Assembly: GCA_022925895.1 (NCBI GenBank)
Contig: JAKSYS010000722.1
Location: 1 to 30,305, forward strand
Direction: 5' to 3'
DNA length: 30,305 nt
Origin: Fragilaria crotonensis
Taxonomy: Eukaryota; Bacillariophyta; Fragilariophyceae; Fragilariales; Fragilariaceae
The notes under the pieces are model-generated. The model was not told the origin of the DNA, made no database searches, and saw only the letters and a list, made by a program, of their open reading frames with translations. The position numbers and the translations under genes are program-made. Below, in pieces: positions 11,772 through 20,512 of this stretch (positions are counted from its first letter, which is position 1; each line of letters starts with the position of its first letter).

Positions 11772-11932
11772 AGCGCCTATGGTGTCGTCACCATCATCGT
11801 CAATTGCCGCCGCGCGCCAAGTTGTGTGACCAACACAACAATGATGGTCGCATTTGCACAGAATCAGCAATCATGCTCGGATTGATCAAGTCCTCGCATC
11901 ACTCACCAATGCAGCTCATCTGCAAAGCATGT

Positions 11933-11945
11933 GGGTCTGATAAAC
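11933..11945 (-). other. Primer binding site of the nested Copia element
   Basis: On the minus strand GTTTATCAGACCC lies directly after the LTR. It matches most of TGGTATCAGAGCC, the site complementary to initiator tRNA-Met used by many Copia elements. Confidence 0.65.
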
Positions 11946-12207
11946 TCAGTGAAATCTCCCGCAAGTGCGGCGAATCCGCCATTGCCGGAGATTGACCCTT
12001 AACAATATAACAATCGACAAGAAGCGGCATGCAACTTGATCAATTATAAAAAGAGTGAGCAGATCTAGAATCTAGTTCCAAAACCGGTCCCACCATATGG
12101 ACCAACAGGTTATCCGTGCGTGCGCGTCAGCAGTCCTCCACGTCATCGTGGGACACGCGCCTTGTATGCTTGTCCGAATATCCCGCACTCATGACAGGAT
12201 TCATTCA
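11946..12207 (-). repeat. Nested Copia 5' LTR
   Basis: 262 bp, reads as identical to 5174-5435. Followed at 12208 by the TCTG duplication and then the rest of the outer 5' LTR. Confidence 0.93.
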
Positions 12208-12211
12208 TCTG

Positions 12212-12474
12212 GACGAAGTAAGCGGTAAGGACCATGCCAGTAGAACCACGTGGGCAGACGTAGTAAAGGGACATGTGGCCGAAACGAAGCAAAAGCTGAA
12301 AGTAGAAAGTAAAGGATTGCGCACGAGATCACTTTCTCGAAACAATCCTGTTAAGTAGGACCGAAGTTTGTTTAGCAACTTCCGACTATTTTTCAACATC
12401 GGTTGATCCCCTGGAGATAGACTATACGGAGTTAAACGCTCAACGTATATCTAGGAAGATCTACTTCTGCAACA
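12212..12474 (+). repeat. Outer Copia 5' LTR, remaining 263 bp
   Basis: Identical to 24425-24687 by eye, ending CTTCTGCAACA. Together with 5113-5173 it restores the full 324-bp LTR length. Confidence 0.95.
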
Positions 12475-12499
12475 TTGTTTCGAGAAAGGTTCGAACTAG

Positions 12500-12616
12500 A
12501 TGGAAGAAGAGAGATCGGTTGACGAACTCATACCCGACCAAGTGCACATACGCACCGACAACGGAACAAACACCTGGAGGGCCCCGAACAACCTGGAAAT
12601 ACAGACGAAGCCATAA
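12500..12616 (+). CDS. 38-codon leader ORF overlapping the gag start
   Basis: ATG at 12500, 26 bp after the LTR, opens MEEERSVDELIPDQ and stops with TAA at 12614-12616. The last A of the stop is the first base of the gag ATG (TAATG). This is either a real upstream ORF allowing termination-reinitiation, or the true start of gag broken by a mutation. I cannot choose from one copy. Confidence 0.45.
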   Translation: MEEERSVDELIPDQVHIRTDNGTNTWRAPNNLEIQTKP

Positions 12617-12979
12617 TGAGCAGCAATAACAGCACAGCCGGAGATACGAACGTGAGTGGTTTGACCACAGAGACAGGCAGAAGCGGAGGCAGAGCGGGAC
12701 GCGGTGGACAGCGGAACCGTAGCGGAAGAAGCGGCAGAGGCCAGCAAAGCGGGCGAGGAAGCCACCGACCACCAAGAACCACAGGTTTTAAAAGAACGAC
12801 AACCGAGATGAACGGCAACGTGTTCGAGTGTTATGACGAGCAGACCGACCGGCGACAGTATGCAAAGACAGTAGAAGCCCTCGAAGGGTACGCGAAGAAG
12901 AACCTCAAGTATGCCGAGGACCTTGCAACCTTATTTGCCACGGAGATGAAACTCCCCACACTCGAGAAGCCCACATCTA
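12616..12979 (+). pseudogene. Gag, N-terminal part of the outer Copia element
   Basis: Opens MSSNNSTAGDTNVSG, then an RGG/SGRG-rich basic stretch (residues about 21-50), as in RNA-binding capsid proteins. It continues AKTVEALEGYAKKNLKYAEDL to LEKPTS at the insertion point. The frame then enters the TIR transposon and stops at 13008. Removing 12980-19658 with one TA copy rejoins this frame exactly to the gag C-terminal part at 19661 with no lost base. Confidence 0.88.
12978..12979. repeat. Target-site duplication of the TIR DNA transposon (TA), left copy
   Basis: TA here and at 19659-19660. Because the inverted repeat can be extended outward by CTA/TAG, the alternative is a CTAAGGG... terminus with an AT duplication at 12975-12976 and 19662-19663. 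Both readings keep gag in frame. Confidence 0.6.
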
Positions 12980-13040
12980 AGGGTGCCAAAACTAAGTACC
13001 ATAGTTGATACAAGAATTTTTTCTCATATGTATTGGAAAA

Positions 13041-13112
13041 ATTTCAGGATTCCCAAATGTAGTTCAGGATTCCTGAAGTTTTGTTCAGGTTAACTTATTT
13101 AGTTCAGGATTT
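13041..13112 (+). repeat. Left subterminal TTCAGGA repeats
   Basis: Four copies of (G/T)TTCAGG(A/T)T at about 13043, 13062, 13083 and 13102, spaced about 20 bp. One reverse copy (CCTGAGC) lies near 13178. Confidence 0.7.
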
Positions 13113-14445
13113 GGAAGTTTGCAGTTTCCTCATTTTTATGAAGAAAATTTTTCACTCTGAACTACTGCAGTATTATTCCTGAGCTTTTTTCTTCATAATT
13201 TCGACATCAATAAAAATGCTGGTACTGTATGCGCTGTTTACGATGTACTGGAGCATGGTGTATTGTAGATTGTGTATTGTGTACGGAGTGTTGCTTCTGT
13301 GCGCCATACAGTATACGAGTACAGTAATACAGCTTTTTACAGTTTCTGGCATACGGTATTCGGTGCAATGTTCGGTGTTCTACAGTATTGTTTACAAGCA
13401 TGGTGCACATTTCATGGTCTACTGTAGACGGTCTACGTTCTACCACGAAGTATGGTAGTATGGTTTATCGCGTCTATCGCTCACTGGGTTATATGGTAGT
13501 AGTATGAAGGATGGTGGTGTATATTTGTTTGTATTGTGTATGCTTGTTGTGCATGGCACCAGGCGTTGCGGTGTATCGTATGGTGTGCTGCATGGTTTTG
13601 TGTATCAGCATTTAGTGGCGTAGTGGCGTACTACAAGCCCTGGTGGTATGGTTCATACATAGTACCGTACGTTGTTGTGCGTTGTGTGTTGTTTGTGGAA
13701 CGGAGTCTATCGTACTGGAGTACAGTCTACTAGTCCTTCTATCTTTTCTGGTGCGATACGGTCAGTTTTTATGGTGGTACTCCGAGTACGTACAGTTCTT
13801 GTGTAGTGTACTGTCTATAGTGCATTTTCTTATGGTATGGTGGAATACGGTATGATATGGCGCGGTTTATGGTGTCGTGTACGGTCATACCAGGTACTGT
13901 TTATTAACGGAATGGTACTGGTACGGTGCTTCATGTACATGGTAAGGTGGTGTATTGCGTACTGTAGCTACTCGTATGACAAATGATGCCAAGTGTCTGC
14001 GCGTTTTACACCGTTCTTGCGCATGCGAGCGATCCGAAGAACGGCATTCCGTACAATTGTACCAGGTATGAATACACAAGTACTTCTGGTTTGTTCGTAG
14101 AGAGAACATGATACTACGCTGTAGATCTTACGTAAAAAGGTATTGTAGGTGGAATATGTCATATACACAGATTTATTCTTTCATCACCAATACCAGTGCA
14201 TGCTGTACGTTTCTACTGGCTTCGAAAATGCAAACTCATGCAGCCATGGTATTGCGCTTCGTAGAACCCTACCTGTGAATTTTTGTACGAAGTATCACAT
14301 CAATTCGTTCGTTGTTTTGTGAACTCCACCACTTGCTGTCACCCCATATTGAATACTCCATTCTTCGGCACCTTCGCCCCTTCTTCCTCTTCCCACCAAG
14401 CACACTTTGCTCTCCTTGTTGGTGAGTTGTTCCTGGTGATTGTTT

Positions 14446-14480
14446 GAGTGTTGATTGATTTGTTCAATCAATCAACACTC
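14446..14480. repeat. Perfect 13-bp hairpin
   Basis: GAGTGTTGATTGA (14446-14458) and TCAATCAACACTC (14468-14480) are exact reverse complements around a 9-nt loop. The loop side TCAATCAATCAA is itself repetitive. No flanking duplication was noticed. Confidence 0.8.
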
Positions 14481-14528
14481 ATGATGAGTTTTTGAGGTGC
14501 TCCTGTTGTGTGGGTACTGCCTCCTACG

Positions 14529-14820
14529 TACAGTACTCATTTCGGTATCACCGATCACCGACCGCAGTACTGTAGTACTGTAGTACTTGGAGTATCTTTG
14601 AGGCTACGGTGAACCAGCAGTACTACTACTCCAGTACTCCAGTACTCCAGTACACTCCTCCACTGTGATACTGCTGCATTGTACAGTACTGTGTTACCTA
14701 CAGTACTCATGACAACGGACTGCAGTATTCGGAGTAGCCTGAGGCTACGGTAGACCAGTAGTACTTCTACTGATCTCCCCTCTACTCCACTATGACACTG
14801 CTGCATTGTACAGTACTGTG
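14529..14820. repeat. Degenerate tandem duplication, unit about 120-170 bp
   Basis: Both copies run from TACAGTACTCAT through GCAGTA, a GAGGCTACGGT(G/A) block, then CCAG(C/T)AGTACT, to a shared end GCTGCATTGTACAGTACTGTG (ends at 14693 and 14820). The first copy is longer because of extra CCAGTACT units. Confidence 0.7.
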
Positions 14821-15983
14821 GTGATGGCATTGTACACCAGTACTAGTACAGCTGCTGATGTTCCCGTCCAGTTGAAGACAAAGATACGTCATTGTTCTTG
14901 TCCAGTCATGGCACCTTCATCCCGATGTACTTCTACAGTACGCTGGCAGCAGTATGCTGCTGCTTCATGTATTGCTTACAGGCAGGCTGGTACTATTGTT
15001 CTTTCTTGTTGCATTCAATCTCACATTGTCCCGCCTTTGTTCTGCTTTTTCTTTTAGGCGGCTGCTTGTGACAATGAATGTTGAGTGCCTCATTTTGTTG
15101 TGCTTTGATGGAAAATGTGCTTCTTCTGTTTGTGTGCTTCGATTGAGCATGTAAGGCAATCAGACTTTCAGAATCTTTATTCGGTCACCTGCGAGAGATT
15201 CTCATTGATATGAGTGAATCAAACCAGGTTGATCTACCGGTATAGGTTCTGTTTGTCAGTTGTCTGTTTGCATGCTCAAGAGTTGTATACACACAAGCCA
15301 GTTGCAAGATCATTCTTATTTAAACCAGCAAAATGTTGCACAATCCATCACTGTCCCAAGTCTCTCGCAAACCAGCAGTTGCTATGAATGAGGTGTAAAT
15401 TCATCCCCTGCCCTGTCCAGGAAAAACAGCCAACAAACAATTCATACACGTTTATTCCAGTACAACAAAGCATCAAAAAGGTGGAGGGAACCGGATGATT
15501 GCAAAGCTCCTCAAGCTACTGTACTGATGCCACTTCCTCTCCCAATCCATGCCAGCAAAAAACCAAATCTATTTTACGTGCCTATGACAAAGGGGCATTT
15601 GACTCACACAGATGGGCTCCACATTGGGAGGTGTAGTAGCCATCGCGAAGTACTGTTGGATGGAACTTGTGGCCAAAGCCAAATTCACTGTTGTTGAAAT
15701 AATCTCAAATGGATCGCATACTGCTCAGTGCGCGCTGCTTAATCCTCCGGTAGCTTTCTCGGAAAATGGAAGCATTGGCTGAGAACCAATTCTTTGTGAC
15801 AGCTTATGTGTGCTGATCATGATTGCCAATATCTTGATGGAGTAACTTCTGCACATGAATTTTGTACATGTTGATGAGTTGTCTTCGCACTTCACGCTTG
15901 GAAGCGTCTGCATGAGTCCGCGCATTGTGCCCATGGACTTCTTGGTTTTGCTCTTTTCAGAGTGTACTAGTATACAATCTCTG

Positions 15984-16907
15984 TCAGAAGAAGTGAATGA
16001 TGCTCGCTTGCCACCTTAAGCTTTGTCGAGTAAGGTCATCATGGGCACTGTGTGATAAAAGTGTTGTCGCTGATGCCGACACCACTCCTCCTATCACATC
16101 AGATGGAGAGCCATGATCTACATCCACTCTTTGTACAAAGGGAAGCAGTTTCTTCCCATTACAAACTGAGTTGATTAGGGCATCAACGTTTTTGGCACGT
16201 GAGAGTCCACCCACTGGGTTGTAAGAATAATTATCAGCAGATGCAGAGCGTGCCCACTCCAGAACTTCACCAAAAGTGTAGTTGGGTGCATTGGCATGGT
16301 CCAGGATCTTGAGGAGAGAAACAGTGCGTTTCTGATCGGTAGTATACATGAAGTTGGAACAAAATGATGGGGCTTCCACATCTTCATCAAGTGCAGAATT
16401 GCTGGTACAGGTAAGAATGTTTGGGTCATCACTTAACACGGACAAATCATCACTTTTGTTGCAATCCTCAATATCCTCACAAGAAGTGCTTTCAACTTCC
16501 ACACCATTGCCAGCCGGAGACTGCAGAAGGTTGTACTGCAGAAGGTTGTCTGTGCCAACAAAATCCATTCAGGGATCATTCACCAAATGTCACCTTAAAA
16601 GGGCAGCAGGCCTTTTGTTACTTGTGCATGTGACATTCCCATCCTCATGAAGACGGCGACGGTGTGAAACAGAAGCACCATGTGTTGCTGCAAGGTGTGA
16701 TTTCTTCACAATGAAATTATAGCACCCGATGTTTCTATCAATATGCTGTGTATATGCTGCTTGATTGGAAAATGGTTTCTTGTTGAACTTCAGGCAGAAG
16801 GGTTTTGACAGAAGAGCAGGGGTGCCTTTGAGGACAACATTTTGAAGAGGACAAGTGAAGTGAACATGAGATGTCAAAAGATGACAGGGCACAGATTCAC
16901 TGCACAC
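15984..16907 (-). pseudogene. Truncated N-terminus of a large diatom transposon protein (Plavaka/CACTA-like?)
   Basis: Two frames, read leftward. The first (16907-16590) has FCLKFNKKPFSNQAAYTQH then DRNIGC, a worn C2H2-type finger with one Cys lacking. The second (16568-15984, 194 codons) opens MDFVGTDNLLQYNLLQ, has an acidic Ser-rich part, then LLKILDHANAPNYTFGEVLEWARSA, NPVGGLSRAKNVDAL and LLPFVQRVDV. I recall the NAPdYaFgeil.WArsA / GGLSR.kNVD / LLP series from large transposon proteins in diatom genomes, where a zinc finger precedes a transposase-like body of several hundred residues. Here the body is missing: after SDVIGG the frame leaves the pattern and stops at 15984. The 5' end is cut by the hAT MITE at 16908. 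Confidence 0.62.
16900..16907. repeat. 8-bp target-site duplication of the MITE (CTGCACAC), left copy
   Basis: CTGCACAC at 16900-16907 directly before the left TIR, repeated at 17319-17326 directly after the right TIR. Eight bp is diagnostic of hAT transposition. Confidence 0.9.
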
Positions 16908-17318
16908 CAGTGCATGACATCGGGGCCCGTTAGCCGCAGCCGGCCGGAAACCGCGGGCTGGCCGTGATTTGGGCGGCTGCGGTCCGTGTATTTCTGTCCC
17001 GGCTGGTTCCAGCCGGCTCCGGTCGATTCCTATCACTTTTCGGCCAATCGCGGGTAAAGGGCGGATCACCTGTCATTTTTCACGGGTACGGTGGTTGCTG
17101 ACAACGTACTGTCAGTACAGTACTGTGTACTATGTTTGTACTATGTACTGTACTTCCTTACGACTGCGGCCGGGTCCGGGTACGGGCAGGGACTGTCGGA
17201 CTGCAGACAGGTACGGCCAGGCTCACATATTGGCATACGGCCGGCTGCGGCAAAAGCCTCTGCAAAAATCGGCCGGCTGCGGCTTCGGGTACCGTTTTAT
17301 CTCAGATGTCATGCACTG
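16908..17318. mobile_element. hAT-type MITE, 411 bp, GC-rich
   Basis: Perfect 14-bp terminal inverted repeats, CAGTGCATGACATC at 16908-16921 and GATGTCATGCACTG at 17305-17318, flanked by the 8-bp duplication. The CAG start fits hAT. Inside are subterminal GC-rich repeats: GCCGCAGCCGGCCG near 16933 and its reverse complement CGGCCGGCTGCGGC near 17241 and 17271. The centre has GTACTGTA words. No coding capacity is seen. Its GC content is well above the surrounding AT-rich transposon. Confidence 0.88.
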
Positions 17319-17588
17319 CTGCACACCAGCACAGAATTTTGGGAAAGCATGCATTCAAATTGTACATGTACTTTTGGTACATTTTTGGTGTATGTAAAAA
17401 TGAAGGGGGTGTGGTATGAATTCAAAATTCAAAACCTCTGCATGAATGTGTAGAACCTACCTACGAACTTGGTACTTGGTACAAAATTCAAATGGTCGCA
17501 AAATACTATCCCACAAAAGGATTTCCAGTGTTCAAAATTTGGTGCACCATCAAAAGTTTTTCAACAACAAGCAAGCACAAATACGACC

Positions 17589-19109
17589 ATGGCATCAATG
17601 CCACAGGAAACAGCAGCAGGCATCACTGCCTTAAAGCCCAGCTCTAGGAAACAAAGGAGAGAGTTCATAAAGGCGTGCAACAAGTGACCACAGATCCCAA
17701 TGATCTGATTCAAAGTGACAACAAGGAGGAGGAGTTGGTGCCACAGAAAATGGATGCAAAACAAGGATGGAAGCATGCATACGGAAATCCACCATCCCTA
17801 CCTTCAACTATTGGAAGCATGCATACAAATCCACCATCCCTACCTTCAACTATTAAAGTCGGGAATCAAGTGACAGCCAACTAACATCATCGGTTCCAGG
17901 GCTAAGCAGCTTAATGGACATGAGCATGACGGAAATCTCAGAAGAGAATCAAATCAGTATGATCAAGACTTGCATGAAAAAAACACGTGTTCTCTATTTG
18001 GAAGTTCTATCAAAAGACTATCATTCTCATTTCAGTGAAGATGAGAAAACACTTTGTGGCTTTATCATGAAGTACACAAACATTCGAGGAACCCAAAACT
18101 GGTGGCTTGGGATGTGGAGAATAGTTGTAAAAACACACACTGATCTTGAACAATGCAATAAAAAACATGCAAATGAAATTCAAAGGTGAGGATTTGAAGT
18201 GGATGTACTTTGCCAAGTCCGAGCATACTCACACCCACTTGCTTTCAACATCAAACACCTTGCATTCAGAGGATTCACTTCCCATTTAGGAACACATGGA
18301 CACAGCCTGTACAGTGGATGCAAGGATGAAACCAGTTACCTCCTCAAGATGAGGGATAACATCTGCTACAATGCCCAAATCATAGACACTTACTCGGCAG
18401 CAGCAACTGGAATAACATTATCAACAACATGGAGAACCACTGTGCAACAACTGACAGGAAAGTATGGAGCAAGAAAATCCTGTCCATAAGTGATGAAGCA
18501 TTCATTTTGCTGTGCCTGATCAACTATGGGAAGAGGTGGTTTGCCGAATTAGTAAAGACAGAGAAAATGGTAAGTTTATCCGAGTGGTTTGTCACAGAAC
18601 AAACAACAAGGAACTGACTTGCTTTGTTATCACTTGTTGGAAACAGCAAATCGGTACATGGACAGATGAGGACAACAAAAACCTACCCGTAAGTTACACT
18701 ATGATAAGTGAATGAAAAAACCACATCCTAAATTCTGACCAATCTTTTCTCATGTTCCGCAGCCACCACTTTACACATTCTCCAGGAACAAGGGTGCTCA
18801 TGATAATGGGGGAGGCTGTGGTTGGTCACAGGCTGGAATGAGGAAATACGATGAATTATACATGGCCATCAAGAATGATAGAAAGAAATCAGCCCAAACA
18901 TTCAACCAGGAACTACTAAAAATGTTTCTGTCGAGAAGGAAAAAGAGTCTGGCCAGGGGGTCAGGAAACAATTTGATGACAAGGGTAAGAAATGCCCACA
19001 CAAGCGCATGGATGTATTTGACGACAACTCTGATGAGGAGGATGATAACTACTCCAGGCATCTTGCTTCTGAACTTGTCTACAGTGAAGTGAAAGTGGAG
19101 GCAGTTTAG
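17589..19109 (+). pseudogene. Second gene of the TIR transposon, decayed; unnamed GGWS-type accessory protein
   Basis: Starts MASMPQETAAGITALKPSSR and continues through several frames: EFIKACN, TTDPNDLIQSDNKEEELV, then MTEISEENQISMIKT, FKGEDLKWMYFAK, VWSKKILSISDEAFILLCLINYGKRWF. After an apparent intron near 18569 (donor GTAAGT) comes a short exon ending NLP. A second intron runs from about 18690 (GTAAGT) to the CCGCAG acceptor near 18763. Then PPLYTFSRNKGAHDNGGG, CGWSQAGMRKYDELYMAIKNDR, and an acidic tail VFDDNSDEEDDN ending in TAG at 19107-19109. The (G)GWS..G..r..EL...vk.DR motif is one I remember from unnamed proteins of algal transposons. I do not know its function; an accessory or DNA-binding role is a guess. 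At least four frame changes. Confidence 0.55.
17769..17854 (+). repeat. Tandem duplication, 44 + 42 bp
   Basis: GGAAGCATGCATAC...CCACCATCCCTACCTTC...CTATT occurs twice back to back (17769-17812 and 17813-17854). The copies differ by a 2-bp length change. It lies inside the decayed second gene of the TIR transposon. Confidence 0.8.
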
Positions 19110-19299
19110 AATTGATCAGACACTTAGTATGAATAGTAGAATGCTTCATCAAAGCCACACGAATAGGCACATTAACACTAATATCCAACAAAAGTTAAAA
19201 TGTGTGACATGTATGTCAATTATATGAACAATGTCAGCTCAGAACTACTGTGGTGATTACTTCATACACACTACACAGGAAACTTCTTCTTTTCGGATG

Positions 19300-19512
19300 T
19301 CAAATTCAGGAATTGAAATTCATGATCACAAATGAAGAAGTGGTATAGTTCAGATATTTTGAGTCCCAAAGCTCAGGAATTCCACTTGGAAGCTAGTTAA
19401 AATGAGTCATTGAATTTCAGGATTTGAAATTTTGGAGCTCAGGAATACAAAGTATGAGATCCTATGCAAGAGATGAAAAATTCAGGAAAAATAAATTTCG
19501 AGTTCAGGAAAT
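19300..19512 (+). repeat. Right subterminal TTCAGGA repeats
   Basis: Copies of (T/C)TCAGGA(A/T) near 19304, 19372, 19415, 19437, 19480 and 19503, plus one weaker GTTCAGATA near 19348. They keep the same orientation as the left cluster rather than being inverted. Confidence 0.7.
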
Positions 19513-19660
19513 ACGAAACCCACTTCATACACATGATGTACAAGCTCTTTAGTCCTAAGTTTTTACCTGTATTTTAGGTAAACATTATGAGCAAAAAAAT
19601 ATCATATCAAAGATGATTGGTTTTTCATATCCAAGAGCCGACTTGGTTTTGGCACCCTTA

Positions 19661-20512
19661 GATGCATGAGACCTGGACCAGACGCAGACGAGACTGACCT
19701 CGCAATCTGGAACGAGGACATACGTGACTACGCGAAGCGCAAACGAGTGCTACGAGGCAACCTGGCAGCACTTCAGGCCGTCATCTGGGGCCAGTGCAGC
19801 GAAGCCATGAAGGCTAAGGTGAAGTCCCTGGACGGATACGCAGCCAGTGCGAAAGAAGACGACTGCGAATGGTTGCTCAACAACATCAAGGCGATCACGA
19901 TGCAGTTCGATGCAAAACACAACGGGTACATCTCCATGCTGGACGCCACCGCTGCATTCCTCAACTGCAGACAGCAGGGACAGAGCGCCGACAGCTACTT
20001 GGAGGCCATGAAGAGCCACACCGATACGATTGAGTACCACGGCGGAACGCTGGTACTGAATCAAAGCTCGCGCCGGAGACCAAGGACGACGGAACCATGT
20101 ACACCGCCGAGGAAAGGGCAAGTTGCACGTGACTGCACCCTGGCCGCCGCTCTCATTCGCGGCTCAGATCCCACGAGATACGGAACCTTAGTGGCTGATC
20201 TTGCGAACCAGTACAGTAAAGGTAAGGATGAGTATCCCACCGACATCACGTCCGCTTACAGCTTGCTCGTGAACTACCGGACGCCTGTGAACGCCACGTA
20301 CCGTGCCCGGAACAGCGCCGTCGCCAGCGAGTCCAGCACGACGCCTGCGCAAGCGAGCGCTGCGAACGAAGGAAGCGCCATGACTTTCGCACAGCGATCC
20401 ACGAGCACGCCAGGTACGAATGGCGTGACGCACGAAGGATCACGTGCTACAGGTGCAACAACACTGGACACTATGCATCGGACTGTCCGACGAACAGGCG
20501 AGCAGCACCACC
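19661..20512 (+). pseudogene. Gag, C-terminal part with zinc knuckle, outer Copia element
   Basis: Continues gag after the transposon: RPGPDADETDLAIWNEDI, AVIWGQCSEAMKAKVKSL, WLLNNIKAITMQFDAK, YLEAMKSHTDTIEYHGG, SDPTRYGTLVADLANQYSKG, AYSLLVNYRTP. This is the UBN2-type capsid of Copia gag. The zinc knuckle CYRCNNTGHYASDC (20445-20486) fits CX2CX4HX4C exactly but lies in another frame than the capsid; the switch is near 20395. Between about 20053 and 20125 a neighbouring frame reads TESKLAPETKDDGTMYTAEE, which fits gag better than the open frame does. A pair of compensating indels is therefore likely. Confidence 0.86.

Larger units (their letters stand above)
5174..12207 (-). mobile_element. 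Nested, decayed Copia retrotransposon in the outer 5' LTR
   Basis: 7,034 bp with two 262-bp direct LTRs (5174-5435 and 11946-12207) that I read as identical. The minus orientation rests on three points. Copia RT/RNase H motifs read only on the minus strand. A sequence like a tRNA-Met primer site (GTTTATCAGACCC) follows the 12207-side LTR. A purine tract (GCGAGGGGAC) precedes the 5435-side LTR. In that orientation the LTR starts TGAATGAATCC and ends CACTGA, so the canonical CA end is missing. Coding regions are riddled with stops and frame changes. Its lineage differs from the outer element: it has the HMIFDVEM and DPDMWMRP motif set. Confidence 0.92.
13114..15983. other. Non-coding interior of the TIR transposon
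   Basis: About 2.9 kb without a believable gene. It is rich in GTA/TAC words (GTACTGTA, TACAGTA, GGTAC), contains the hairpin at 14446-14480 and a degenerate tandem duplication at 14529-14820. Short ORFs in all frames are Cys/Tyr/Val-rich products of this composition. Confidence 0.55.
12980..19658. mobile_element. 6.68-kb TIR DNA transposon inserted in gag
   Basis: Left end AGGGTGCCAAAACTAAGT; the reverse complement of the right end is AGGGTGCCAAAACCAAGT, an 18-bp inverted repeat with one mismatch. Both ends carry clusters of a TTCAGGA(A/T) word (13041-13112 and 19300-19512), like the subterminal transposase-binding repeats of several DNA transposon superfamilies. It carries two decayed genes pointing away from each other (15984-16907 minus, 17589-19109 plus) and about 3 kb of non-coding filler. 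A TA duplication would fit Tc1/mariner-like elements. However, the minus-strand protein resembles the N-terminus of a large diatom transposon protein that I associate with Plavaka/CACTA-like elements. The superfamily is left open. Confidence 0.82.

Noticed and set aside
12485-12498. GGTTCGAAC as part of a tRNA gene
   Set aside because: Only a T-loop-like word; no acceptor or anticodon stem nearby. It may relate to priming but cannot be shown.
16590-17069. 159-codon minus-strand ORF taken as one protein
   Set aside because: Its first half is hAT MITE sequence (down to 16908); only 16907-16590 belongs to the transposon gene.
16969-17397. Plus-strand ORFs of 95-142 codons
   Set aside because: They come from the GC-rich, low-complexity MITE and its flank and show no conserved motif.
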